The notes: a model not told the origin generated them from the letters alone. A stretch of DNA of 18,004 nt from an uncultured Oscillospiraceae bacterium (GCA_910584045.1 CAJTYO010000057.1:1-18004), one strand, 5' to 3'. Shown: positions 1 through 7,399, numbered from the stretch's first letter. Made by a program: numbers and translations.

Positions 1-656
1 CCACCGCCGCCGACAACCAGACCAGCGTGGAGGTCAACGTCCTCCAGGGCGAGCGCGAGATGGCCGCGGCCAACAAGAGCCTGGGCCACTTCCACCTGGA
101 TGGCATTGCGCCGGCCCGCCGGGGCGTGCCCCAGATCGAGGTCACCTTTGACATTGACGCCAACGGCATCGTGAATGTCTCCGCCAAGGACCTTGGAACC
201 GGCAAGGAGCAGCACATCACTATCACCTCCTCTTCCAACATGAGCAAGGACGACATTGAGAAGGCTGTCAAGGAGGCCGAGCAGTATGCCGCCGAGGACG
301 CCCGCATCAAGGAGGCTGTGGAGACCCGCAACACCGCCGATCAGATGGTTTATCAGGCGGAGAAGACCCTGGGCGAGATGGGCGACAAGATCCCCGAGAG
401 CGACAAGAGCGCCGTCCAGAGCGCCATCGACAAGCTGAAAGAGACGCTCAAGGGCGAGGACACCGCCGCCATCAAGGCGGATACCGAGGCCCTGCAGCAG
501 GCTTTCTACGCTGTCAGTGAGAAGCTGTACCAGCAGGCGGGCGGCCCCCAGGCCGGCCCCGGTCCCGATATGGGCGGCCAGCCCGGCGGCGCAGATGGAC
601 AGCAGTTCTACGACGCCGACTACAAGGTGGTCGATGAGGACGGGGAGAACAAATAA
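1..656 (+). CDS. dnaK: Chaperone protein DnaK (Hsp70), C-terminal part, 5' truncated
   Basis: This is the 3' end of the Hsp70 chaperone gene. The first complete codon is at position 3 and the frame is open from the window edge, reading TAADNQTSVEVNVLQGER, a hallmark of the DnaK substrate-binding beta domain. It continues through a GVPQIEVTFDIDANGIVNVSAKD-like block, then an acidic helical lid rich in Lys, Glu and Ala, and a Gly/Pro/Gln-rich tail ending near DYKVVDEDGENK, the usual acidic C-terminus. DnaK is a cytosolic ATP-dependent foldase that works with DnaJ and GrpE. The N-terminal ATPase domain lies upstream of the window. The cognate dnaJ follows after 82 bp, the common Firmicute order. 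An internal GTG at 27 is not a start, because homology continues upstream of it. Identification is very secure. Confidence 0.97.
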   Translation, partial: TAADNQTSVEVNVLQGEREMAAANKSLGHFHLDGIAPARRGVPQIEVTFDIDANGIVNVSAKDLGTGKEQHITITSSSNMSKDDIEKAVKEAEQYAAEDARIKEAVETRNTADQMVYQAEKTLGEMGDKIPESDKSAVQSAIDKLKETLKGEDTAAIKADTEALQQAFYAVSEKLYQQAGGPQAGPGPDMGGQPGGADGQQFYDADYKVVDEDGENK

Positions 657-671
657 GTCAATCCATTTCCG

Positions 672-700
672 ATGGGACGGGGAGGGCATCCCCGCCCCAT
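672..700 (+). terminator. Hairpin between dnaK and dnaJ (weak terminator or processing/stability element)
   Basis: Arms at 672-683 (ATGGGACGGGGA) and 689-700 (TCCCCGCCCCAT) form a 12-bp stem with one A-C mismatch and a 5-nt loop. Only three T follow, so it is a poor intrinsic terminator. It may cause partial termination or protect the dnaK message, giving more DnaK than DnaJ. The structure is seen; its role is inferred. Confidence 0.45.
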
Positions 701-738
701 TTGGAGTGTTTTGCGAGAGATTGGATGTGAAGTGACGT

Positions 739-1884
739 ATGGCTGATCAGAAACGCGACTACTACGAGGTCCTTGGCGTACAGAAGACCGCCACGGATGC
801 GGACATAAAGAAGGCCTACCGCAAGCTGGCCAAGGCCAACCACCCCGACCTGAACCCCGGGGACAAGGCCGCCGAGGCCCGGTTCAAGGAGATCAACGAG
901 GCATATGAAATCCTCAGCAGCAGCGACAAGCGGGCCCGGTATGACCAGTTCGGCTTCGCCGGCGTGGACCCCAACTACGCCGCCCAGCAGGGCGGGGGCT
1001 TCGGGGGCGGCTTCGACGGCGGGTTCGATTTCGGTGACCTGGGAGATATCTTCGGCAGCTTCTTCGGCGGGGGGTTCGGGGGCGGGCCCCGGTCCCGCAC
1101 CGGCCCCCAGCGGGGGGAGAGCCTGCGCACAGGGCTGACCATCACCTTTGAGGAGGCGGCCTTCGGCTGCGAAAAGGAGGTCTCCTTGGAGCGGGTGGAG
1201 CAGTGCGAGAGCTGCAAGGGCAGCGGTGCGGCTCCGGGCACCAGCCCGGAGACCTGCTCCAACTGCGGCGGCTCCGGCACGGTGCAGCAGCGGCGGCAGA
1301 CCCCCATGGGCGTGTTCGCCACCACCGGCCCCTGTCCCCGCTGCGGCGGCAAGGGCAAGATCATCACCTCCCCCTGTAAGAGCTGCGGCGGCACAGGCCA
1401 GCTGCGCAAGCGGAAGACCGTGAAGGTCTCCATCCCCGCGGGCATCGACAACGGGCAGATCATCTCCCTCCGCGGCCAGGGCAACGCCGGGAAAAACGGC
1501 GGCCCCTCCGGCGATTTACAGATTGTGATCTCCGTTCAGCCCCACCAGCTCTTCCGCCGGGATGGGGCCGACGTGTACTGCGACGCGCCCATCACCTTCA
1601 CCCAGGCGGTGCTGGGCGGCGAGCTGGAGATCCCCACTATCGACGGCAAGGTGAGCTATACCCTGCCCGAGGGGACCCAGACCGGGGCCACCTTCCGCCT
1701 GAAGGGCAAGGGCATCCCCAACGTGAACGGCCGGGGCCGGGGGGACCAGTTCGTCACCGTCCACATTGAGACCCCCCGCAGCCTCAACCGGGAGCAGAAG
1801 GAGGCCCTGCGAAAATTCAGCGACACCCTGAAGGAACACAACTACAAGGAGCGCAAGAGCTTCTTTGATATGTTCAAAAAGTAA
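739..1884 (+). CDS. dnaJ: Chaperone protein DnaJ (type I Hsp40)
   Basis: A complete type I Hsp40 co-chaperone of 381 residues, the usual length. The J domain spans about residues 6-70 with the HPD motif at 35-37, which stimulates DnaK ATP hydrolysis. A Gly/Phe-rich linker follows (about 85-117). The zinc-binding region has four CxxCxGxG repeats: CESCKGSG (156-163), CSNCGGSG (173-180), CPRCGGKG (199-206) and CKSCGGTG (213-220), all cysteines intact. The C-terminal substrate-binding and dimerisation domains run to FFDMFKK. It acts in the cytosol with DnaK in protein folding and heat-shock recovery. The ATG at 739 fits the family N-terminus (MADQKRDYYEVLGV) but has only a weak Shine-Dalgarno (AAGTGA just upstream), which may keep DnaJ below DnaK levels. 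It is probably co-transcribed with dnaK. Confidence 0.98.
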   Translation: MADQKRDYYEVLGVQKTATDADIKKAYRKLAKANHPDLNPGDKAAEARFKEINEAYEILSSSDKRARYDQFGFAGVDPNYAAQQGGGFGGGFDGGFDFGDLGDIFGSFFGGGFGGGPRSRTGPQRGESLRTGLTITFEEAAFGCEKEVSLERVEQCESCKGSGAAPGTSPETCSNCGGSGTVQQRRQTPMGVFATTGPCPRCGGKGKIITSPCKSCGGTGQLRKRKTVKVSIPAGIDNGQIISLRGQGNAGKNGGPSGDLQIVISVQPHQLFRRDGADVYCDAPITFTQAVLGGELEIPTIDGKVSYTLPEGTQTGATFRLKGKGIPNVNGRGRGDQFVTVHIETPRSLNREQKEALRKFSDTLKEHNYKERKSFFDMFKK

Positions 1885-1907
1885 GCGCCGATAGGGAGGA
1901 ATAGAAC

Positions 1908-2348
1908 ATGAAAATTTCCATCGCGTCCGACCACGGCGGATACGATCTGAAGGAGGAGCTGCGCCGGTGGCTCATCGAGCAGGGCCATGAGGTGGAGGAT
2001 TTCGGCTGCGCCAGCCACGCCAGCTGCGACTATGCCGACTTCTGCGAGCCGGCGGCCCGGGCTGTGGCGGAGGGGAAGTGCGAGCGGGGCATCGTCATCT
2101 GTACCACCGGCATCGGCGCGTCCATCACCGCCAACAAGGTGAGGGGTGTGCGCTGCGCTCTGTGCAGCGAGCCCTGGAGTGCCCAGATGACCAGGCGGCA
2201 CAATGACGCCAACGTCCTGGCCCTGGGGGCCGGCGTCACCGGGCCGCTGATGGCCCGGCAGATTGTGGAGGCGTTCCTCACCTTCCAGTTCGAGGGAGGG
2301 CGTCATCAGCGCAGGATTGACAAGATTGCGGCGGTGGAAGCCCGCTGA
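1908..2348 (+). CDS. rpiB: RpiB/LacA/LacB-family sugar-phosphate isomerase (probable ribose-5-phosphate isomerase B)
   Basis: A 146-residue protein of the RpiB/LacAB family, which interconverts ribose 5-phosphate and ribulose 5-phosphate in the pentose phosphate pathway; some relatives act on allose or galactose 6-phosphate. Visible family motifs are the N-terminal IASDHGGYDLKEEL (Asp8-His9), a CDYADFC segment, ICTTGIGASITANKV with the putative catalytic Cys65, CSEPWSAQMTRRHNDANVLALG, and the C-terminal EGGRHQRRIDKI. The usual anion-hole sequence is C-G-T-G; here it is C-T-T-G (Thr66), a small departure that could affect substrate preference. The ATG at 1908 follows a good Shine-Dalgarno (AGGGAGGA, 1893-1900, 7-nt spacing). 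It starts 23 bp after dnaJ and may share its transcript. The family is certain; the exact substrate is not. Confidence 0.9.
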   Translation: MKISIASDHGGYDLKEELRRWLIEQGHEVEDFGCASHASCDYADFCEPAARAVAEGKCERGIVICTTGIGASITANKVRGVRCALCSEPWSAQMTRRHNDANVLALGAGVTGPLMARQIVEAFLTFQFEGGRHQRRIDKIAAVEAR

Positions 2349-2398
2349 GGGCATAGGACAAGACCGGAGCCGATACAATTACATCAGGAATCCGCGCA

Positions 2399-2425
2399 GG
2401 CACAGCCGGGTATTCCGGCTGTGCC
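2399..2425 (+). terminator. GC-rich hairpin after rpiB, probable intrinsic terminator
   Basis: A perfect 11-bp stem, 2399-2409 (GGCACAGCCGG) with 2415-2425 (CCGGCTGTGCC), closes a 5-nt loop (GTATT). It is followed by a T/C-rich stretch (CTTCTGCTTTC) rather than a clean U-tract. It lies between rpiB and pstS and most likely ends the dnaK-dnaJ-rpiB transcript, perhaps incompletely. It could also act as a leader structure for pstS. Confidence 0.55.
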
Positions 2426-2450
2426 CTTCTGCTTTCAAGGGGGGATGGAC

Positions 2451-3281
2451 ATGAAAAAGGGGCGGATCTGTCTGGTGTTTGTTCTGGCGGCGCTGTTGAT
2501 GGGCTGCAGCGGCGGAGGCGGGGAGACGGTGGAGCTGGACGGTTCCACAGCTATGCTCCCAGTGATGGCGGTGCTGGGGGAGGCCTTCGAGGCCCGGGAG
2601 GCCGGCGTGCGGGTCAACTGCTCCGGGTCCGGGTCCGGCGCGGGGATTGAGGGGGCCCTGTCGGGGCGGTGCGACATTGGGCTTTCTAGCCGGGAGCTGA
2701 CGGAGGAGGAGTACGGTCGTGGGGCCGTGGGGCGGGTGATCGCCCTGGACGGCGTGGCGGTGGTGGTCCACCCCGACAACCCGGTGCGGGCGCTGACCCG
2801 GGAGGCGCTGGCGGCGATCTTCACCGGGCGGGTCACACGCTGGACAGCGCTGGGAGGCGGGGACCACCCTGTGGCGGTCTATGGCCGGGAGGCCGGCTCC
2901 GGCACTCGCACGGCCTTCGAGGCGGCTCTGGGGATTACGGACCGGTGCGCCTACACCAACGAGTACAGCGCCACCGGCGACGTGCTGGGGAACGTGGCCG
3001 CCAATCCCAACGCCGTGGGCTACGCCTCCTTGTCCGCCCTGGACGGGGCGGAGGCGGCTTCGCTGACGGTGGACGGAGCGGCCTGCACGTTGGAGACCGT
3101 CCGCTCCGGCGAATACCCCATCAGCCGGCCCTTTCTTCTGGTGACCCGGGCGGATGGAGCGTACAGCCGGGCTGTGGAGGATTTTCTGCGCTTCGCCGCC
3201 GGCGGGGAGGTGGAGGGATATCTGGCTATGGCCGGAGCAGCGGCCCCGGGGACGGAGGAGAGCCATGGAACGGCGGCGTGA
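2451..3281 (+). CDS. pstS: Phosphate ABC transporter, substrate-binding lipoprotein PstS
   Basis: A 276-residue extracytoplasmic phosphate-binding protein of the PstS family. The ATG at 2451 is preferred because AAGGGGGG (2437-2444) lies 6 nt upstream and it gives a clean lipoprotein signal: basic MKKGR, a hydrophobic stretch, then lipobox LMGC with the lipidated Cys at about residue 18. An in-frame ATG at 2445 abuts the G-run and is less likely. Phosphate-binding loops are visible as LDGSTAMLPV (family DGST), CSGSGSGAGIEG, and GREAGSGTRTAFE. The later segment NPNAVGYASLSAL is also family-typical. It captures inorganic phosphate outside the membrane and hands it to PstCA. It is first in pstSCAB and overlaps pstC by 17 bp. 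The operon is normally induced by phosphate limitation; no convincing Pho box was seen. Confidence 0.96.
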   Translation: MKKGRICLVFVLAALLMGCSGGGGETVELDGSTAMLPVMAVLGEAFEAREAGVRVNCSGSGSGAGIEGALSGRCDIGLSSRELTEEEYGRGAVGRVIALDGVAVVVHPDNPVRALTREALAAIFTGRVTRWTALGGGDHPVAVYGREAGSGTRTAFEAALGITDRCAYTNEYSATGDVLGNVAANPNAVGYASLSALDGAEAASLTVDGAACTLETVRSGEYPISRPFLLVTRADGAYSRAVEDFLRFAAGGEVEGYLAMAGAAAPGTEESHGTAA

Positions 3282-4137
3282 GAAGGCGGTAGAGACTCTG
3301 TTTTTCCTATGTGCGCTGACAGCGGCGGCGCTGCTGCTGCTCATCGCAGCGTTTCTGATTTCCTCCGGCCTGCCGGCCATTCAGGAGATTGGACTGCGTA
3401 ATTTCCTCCTGGGCCGGATCTGGGACTCGGCCAACGGGGAGCATCCCCGATTCGGCATTCTGCCCCTATTGCTGTCCTCCGTCTACGGCGCGGCGGGGGC
3501 CCTTGTGCTGGGGCTCCCCCTGGGGTTGTTGACCGCCCTGTTTCTGGCCAAGGCCGCGCCGCGCCGGCTGGCGGCGGCGATTCGGGCGCTGGTGCGGCTG
3601 CTGGCGGGGATTCCGTCGGTGGTGTGCGGCCTGGTGGGGATGACGGTGCTGGTGCCCCTTCTGCGGGAGCGGCTGGATCTGCCCGCCGGGGACGGCCTGC
3701 TGGCAGCGGTGGTGGTGCTGGCGGTGATGGTGCTGCCGCCGGTGATCGAGGTGTCGGAGGACGCCCTGGCGGCGGTGCCCCGGTCCTATGAAGAGGCCAG
3801 CCTGGCTTTGGGGGCCACGGAGGAGGAGACCTGGCTGCACGTATCCCTCCCCGCCGCCGGCAGCGGTGTGGCCGCGGCGGCGGCTCTGGGGGCGGGAAGG
3901 GCTGTGGGGGAGGCTATGGCGGTACTGATGGTGGCGGGCAACGCGGCCAACATGCCCGCGCCTCTGCGCAGCGTCCGCCTGCTCACCAGCGGCATCGCCA
4001 TGGAGCTGAGCTACGCCGCCGCCGGAAGCCTGCGGCAGAGGGCGCTGTACTCCATCGCCTTGGTGCTGTTCGTTGTCATTTTGCTGATCAACGCCCTGCT
4101 GTATTTTGCGCAGAGAGGGGGACGGCGGCCATGCTGA
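3265..4137 (+). CDS. pstC: Phosphate ABC transporter, permease subunit PstC
   Basis: A 290-residue inner-membrane permease of the BPD transport family. The ATG at 3265 (MERRREKAVE) is chosen: GGAGGAGAG lies directly upstream and the protein then starts with a short basic segment and a first membrane helix (about 11-33). The open frame extends upstream, but that part only overlaps pstS and looks unrelated. About six transmembrane segments follow, with an extracytoplasmic loop around 40-65. The EAA loop, which docks the ATPase PstB, is EEASLALGATEEETW (176-190). It forms the channel with PstA. The gene overlaps pstS by 17 bp at its start and pstA by 7 bp at its end, so translation is probably coupled. 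Confidence 0.95.
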   Translation: MERRREKAVETLFFLCALTAAALLLLIAAFLISSGLPAIQEIGLRNFLLGRIWDSANGEHPRFGILPLLLSSVYGAAGALVLGLPLGLLTALFLAKAAPRRLAAAIRALVRLLAGIPSVVCGLVGMTVLVPLLRERLDLPAGDGLLAAVVVLAVMVLPPVIEVSEDALAAVPRSYEEASLALGATEEETWLHVSLPAAGSGVAAAAALGAGRAVGEAMAVLMVAGNAANMPAPLRSVRLLTSGIAMELSYAAAGSLRQRALYSIALVLFVVILLINALLYFAQRGGRRPC

Positions 4138-4976
4138 GACGGCGGATACGCTCTGCTCTGGCCCGGGGGCTGCTGTGGCTGGGCGCGCTGGCCGTGGCGG
4201 CGCTACTGCTGTCTGTGGCGGGATATGTGTGCGTCCGTGGCCTGCCGGGGCTCAGCTGGCAGTTTCTAACCGGGCAGGAGAGCGCTCTGCGGGGAACGGA
4301 GGGCATCCTGCCTGCCGTGGTCAACACGCTGTTTGTCATTATGGTTTCTTTGGCGGTGGTGCTGCCGGTGGGGGTGGGGGCGGCGGTATATCTGACGGAA
4401 TATGCCGGCAGCCGCCGTCTGGTGGGGGTTATCGACTTTGCCGCCGGCGTTCTCTCCGGGATCCCCTCTATCCTGTACGCTATGCTGGGTGTGCTGCTGT
4501 TCTGTGACCGGCTGGGACTGCGCCGGACGCTGCTGGCGGGGTCTATGACCCTGGCGATTATGACCCTGCCCACCGTGCTGCGCACCACCCGGGAGAGCCT
4601 GCGCGCCGCCCCGGCCTCCTATCGGGAGGGGGCCCTGGGTCTGGGGGCCGGAAAATGGCCCATGATCCGCAGTGTGGTCCTGCCCGCCTCCGTGGACGGT
4701 GTCGTCACCGGCTGCATCCTGGCGGCGGGACGGGTGGTGGGTGAGACGGCGGTGCTGCTGTATACCGCAGGACTCTCCACCGCCATGCAGGATTTCTCCG
4801 GCCTGCGCGCCGCCGCCCGTGCCTCCGGCGCAACATTGTCCACGGTGCTGTATGTCTACGCCAAGGAGCGGGCTGATTTTACCGCCGCTTTCGCCGTGGC
4901 CACGGTGCTGCTGGCAGTGGCCGCACTGCTGAACGCGGCCGCGGCCGCCGCGGGGAGGAGGCTGCGCCGTGTCTGA
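4131..4976 (+). CDS. pstA: Phosphate ABC transporter, permease subunit PstA
   Basis: A 281-residue membrane permease that pairs with PstC. It has an N-terminal helix (about 15-37), an extracytoplasmic segment including GTEGILPAVVNTL typical of PstA, further helices, and the EAA loop YREGALGLGAGKWPMIRSVV (164-183) that contacts PstB. The GIPSILYAMLG motif (110-120) is also characteristic. The C-terminus ends in a hydrophobic helix and basic tail. The ATG at 4131 overlaps the pstC stop (ATGCTGA) and has AGAGAGGGGG upstream. The 3' end overlaps the GTG of pstB by 8 bp. Ala-rich composition and G/C third positions match its neighbours. Assignment as PstA rather than PstC rests on gene order and on the motifs. 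Confidence 0.95.
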   Translation: MLRRRIRSALARGLLWLGALAVAALLLSVAGYVCVRGLPGLSWQFLTGQESALRGTEGILPAVVNTLFVIMVSLAVVLPVGVGAAVYLTEYAGSRRLVGVIDFAAGVLSGIPSILYAMLGVLLFCDRLGLRRTLLAGSMTLAIMTLPTVLRTTRESLRAAPASYREGALGLGAGKWPMIRSVVLPASVDGVVTGCILAAGRVVGETAVLLYTAGLSTAMQDFSGLRAAARASGATLSTVLYVYAKERADFTAAFAVATVLLAVAALLNAAAAAAGRRLRRV

Positions 4977-5730
4977 GCGGATACTCCTCTCCGCCCGGGA
5001 ACTGGACTTCTACTACGGGACCGCCCAGGCGCTGCGGAAAATCTGTCTGGACGTGCCCCAGGGGCGGGTGACAGCCCTCATCGGCCCCTCCGGCTGCGGC
5101 AAATCCACCTTTCTGCGGTGTATGAACCGGATGAACGATCTGATCCCCGGGGCTCGGGCGGAGGGATCCCTGACCTTCCACGGGCGGGAGATCTATGGGC
5201 GGGGGCGGGACGTGACCCAGCTGCGGCGGCAGATCGGCATGGTCTTCCAGAAGCCCAACCTTTTTCCTATGTCCATCTATGACAACGTGGCCTACGGCCC
5301 CCGCCTCCACGGGGTGCGGCGGCGGGAGGCGCTGGATGAGACAGTGGAGCGCTCCCTGCGGGCAGCGGCCATCTGGGAGGAGGTAAAAAACCGCCTCAGA
5401 CGGCCTGCCCTGGGACTGTCAGGGGGGCAGCAGCAGCGGCTTTGCATCGCCCGGGCCCTGGCGGTGGAGCCAGAGGTGTTGCTGCTGGACGAGGCCACCA
5501 GCGCCCTGGACCCCATCTCCGCCGCCCGGATCGAGGCGCTGCTGGGGGAGCTGAAGAGCCGGTACACTCTGGTGCTGGTGACGCACAACATGCAGCAGGC
5601 CGCCCGGGTCAGCGACCGGACCGCTTTCTTTCTGAATGGGGAGCTGGTGGAGGCGGGCCCCACAGACCGTCTGTTCTCCATGCCCCGGGACCGGCGGACG
5701 GAGGAGTATCTTACGGGACGGTTTGGATAA
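4969..5730 (+). CDS. pstB: Phosphate ABC transporter, ATP-binding protein PstB
   Basis: A 253-residue ABC ATPase that powers phosphate import through PstCA. All nucleotide-binding motifs are intact: Walker A GPSGCGKST (39-47), Q-loop at VFQKPNLFP (Gln94), signature LSGGQQQR (150-157), Walker B VLLLDEATSALD (170-181) and H-loop THNM (His206). The CMNRMNDLIPGA segment after Walker A and the VTHNMQQAARVSDRTAFF segment are PstB-specific. It starts with GTG at 4969, with GGGGAGGAG (4952-4960) 8 nt upstream, and overlaps the end of pstA. It is the last pst gene: no phoU or phoR follows, unlike many pst operons. Identification is secure. Confidence 0.97.
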   Translation: MSERILLSARELDFYYGTAQALRKICLDVPQGRVTALIGPSGCGKSTFLRCMNRMNDLIPGARAEGSLTFHGREIYGRGRDVTQLRRQIGMVFQKPNLFPMSIYDNVAYGPRLHGVRRREALDETVERSLRAAAIWEEVKNRLRRPALGLSGGQQQRLCIARALAVEPEVLLLDEATSALDPISAARIEALLGELKSRYTLVLVTHNMQQAARVSDRTAFFLNGELVEAGPTDRLFSMPRDRRTEEYLTGRFG

Positions 5731-5765
5731 AACACATGTAAATGCGCCTCTTTTTGAAAAAGTCC

Positions 5766-5796
5766 TTGACTGTAAACCCTCTTTATACTCTATAAT
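5766..5796 (+). promoter_or_regulatory. Promoter with 19-bp spacer, probable MerR-type autoregulated promoter
   Basis: A -35 box TTGACT (5766-5771) and a perfect -10 box TATAAT (5791-5796) are separated by 19 bp, longer than the optimal 17. Promoters controlled by MerR-family proteins typically have 19-20 bp spacers with a dyad between the boxes. Here the spacer region contains ACTGTAAA (5769-5776) and TTTATACT (5782-5789), an imperfect dyad with 6 of 8 bases matching. The MerR gene starts 34 bp downstream, so autoregulation is the simplest inference. Confidence 0.7.
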
Positions 5797-5830
5797 GCAG
5801 AGAGAAAACAGAGAAGAGGAGGCGGACGGA

Positions 5831-7399
5831 TTGAATATTCGGGAGATTGAGCGGCAGCTTGGCATCCCCCGGGCCAACGTTCGGTACTACGAAAAGGAGG
5901 GGCTGCTTCACCCGGCCAGGAGCGCCAACAACTACCGGGACTACAGCGAGGCGGACGCGGAGTCCCTGCGAAAAATTCAGCTCCTGCGGCGGCTGGATAT
6001 GCCCATCGAAACCATCCGGGCGGTTCAGACGGGGGAGGTACCCCTGTCCAAGGCCCTGGAGCGGCAGGCGCGGCTGCTGGAGGGCGAAGCCGTCAGACTG
6101 GAGCAGTCCCGGGCGTTGTGCCGGTCCATGCTGGCCGACGGGACCACCTATGCGGCCCTGGACCCGGCGAGATACGAGCGGGTCCGCCCCATACTGTCCG
6201 GTCAGAGGGTGTCGGAGCCGCCTGCTCCGGCGCGGCCTCCGGTGGAGGGCGCGGTGTGGGCCAACGACCGCCCCTGGCCCCGGTATTGGGCCAGAACCTT
6301 TGACCTGGTGCTGGCCAATACGGTAGTGACGGTGGCGCTGGCGCTGGTGTTCCGATTCAGCGTCCTCACCGTTGGCAGAGGCCCGGTCAATGTATTGTCC
6401 ATTATCCTTGCCTGGGCGCTGGTGTTGGCGTTGGAGCCGCTGCTGTTGAGCACCTGGGGGGCCACGCCGGGAAAGTGGCTGCTGGGTCTGGTGCTGCGGG
6501 ACGGCGAGGGGCAAAAGTTTCGATATGGAGAGATGCTGGAGCGGACCTGGGGCGTACTGGCGGACGGCTTCGGCCTGTGTGTTCCCCTGTATAGACAGTA
6601 CCGGCTGTACAAGTGTTGGCGGGCCTGTTCGGACGGGGAGAACGCGCACTATGACAAGTCCCGGGAGCTCCAGTACTACATCGTATCCCCGGACTGGTGG
6701 GGGGTGCGGGCGGCGGGGGCAATGGCCCTCATTTTGACGCTGTCCGTCCTGGCGAAGACCGCCGCCGATTACCGGTCCCTGCTGCCCCCCAACCGGGGAG
6801 AAATTACGCGGGCAGAGCTGGCGGAAAATATTGGAGATGTGTCCAAGCGGGTCTTCCACCAGCTGCTGTGGGTAAACGAGGAGGGCTACGAGCTGGCTAG
6901 ACAGTCAATATGTATCAGCGTGGATGATGGGGACTATGTGGAATACGTCTACGGCGAGCCCTTTGCGGACGAGCCGGTATATACGGTGGAGACGGACAGG
7001 GACGGCTTTGTCACAGCCCTTACCATGACCGCCGCCGGCGGTTTCTCGGGGAAGGGCAGCTGGCGGGAATACGATTACGAGGGAGACGGGGCCTTCTGGC
7101 TGCCTGTTCAGCGGGCCGAGGTGCTGGTCTGGGCTTTCGCGGGCACGTTCGGCAGCGGGCGGACGCTAGTGGAGAGCCCGGTGACAAGGGGGCTGTACCA
7201 GGACGAAAACTGGGACGGAGCTCCTGTCAGTGCGGGCGGCTTTACCCGCACGGCTGCACTGGAGATGGAGGGCTACTACAGCGCTTCCAGCACCGGTGGA
7301 CTGATGATGCCAAAGGAGAGTGCTGAGAGCGGCTGGTTCCGCTTCACGGTGCGGCTGGAGCGGGACGAATCGGCAGGAAATCCCCGGGACGGCGGTTGA
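5831..7399 (+). CDS. MerR-family HTH regulator fused to an RDD membrane domain and an extracytoplasmic domain
   Basis: A 522-residue three-part protein. Residues 1-70 form a MerR winged helix-turn-helix (LGIPRANVRYYEKEGLL, NNYRDYSEAD, LLRRLDMPIETI), with a helical region to about 100. From about 153 an RDD-like domain begins (RYWARTFD), with membrane segments near 160-180 and 187-209, then TPGKWLLGLVLRDGEG and a cytoplasmic loop. A third helix lies at about 291-309, followed by about 210 acidic residues predicted to be outside the membrane and not recognised. The TTG at 5831 is chosen because AGAGGAGG (5815-5822) lies 8 nt upstream and the promoter ends at 5796; an ATG at 5636 would lie inside pstB, upstream of the promoter. 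It is likely a membrane-tethered one-component sensor. The ligand and targets are unknown; neighbouring pst and cbi genes are candidates only by position. Confidence 0.82.
   Translation: MNIREIERQLGIPRANVRYYEKEGLLHPARSANNYRDYSEADAESLRKIQLLRRLDMPIETIRAVQTGEVPLSKALERQARLLEGEAVRLEQSRALCRSMLADGTTYAALDPARYERVRPILSGQRVSEPPAPARPPVEGAVWANDRPWPRYWARTFDLVLANTVVTVALALVFRFSVLTVGRGPVNVLSIILAWALVLALEPLLLSTWGATPGKWLLGLVLRDGEGQKFRYGEMLERTWGVLADGFGLCVPLYRQYRLYKCWRACSDGENAHYDKSRELQYYIVSPDWWGVRAAGAMALILTLSVLAKTAADYRSLLPPNRGEITRAELAENIGDVSKRVFHQLLWVNEEGYELARQSICISVDDGDYVEYVYGEPFADEPVYTVETDRDGFVTALTMTAAGGFSGKGSWREYDYEGDGAFWLPVQRAEVLVWAFAGTFGSGRTLVESPVTRGLYQDENWDGAPVSAGGFTRTAALEMEGYYSASSTGGLMMPKESAESGWFRFTVRLERDESAGNPRDGG

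Noticed and set aside
2351..2379. Possible promoter for pst (AGGACA at 2355 and TACAAT at 2374)
   Set aside because: The spacer would be only 13 bp and the -35 match is poor; the hairpin at 2399-2425 would also lie between it and pstS. The real pst promoter was not found.
2379..3380. Minus-strand open frame of 333 codons opposite pstS
   Set aside because: The + strand encodes an unambiguous PstS lipoprotein; the antisense frame has typical shadow composition.
5750..5762. CTTTTTGAAAAAG palindrome after pstB as a terminator
   Set aside because: The stem is nearly all A-T with a one-base loop, so it is not a stable terminator; it more likely reflects the A/T-rich DNA just upstream of the MerR promoter.
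5636..5830. N-terminal extension of the MerR-RDD protein from an ATG at 5636
   Set aside because: It would overlap the end of pstB and lie upstream of the promoter at 5766-5796; the TTG at 5831 has the Shine-Dalgarno and the correct MerR N-terminus.
5783..6859. Minus-strand open frame of 358 codons opposite the MerR-RDD gene
   Set aside because: Low-complexity Gln/Pro/Arg composition and no recognisable domain; the + strand frame has clear MerR and RDD motifs.
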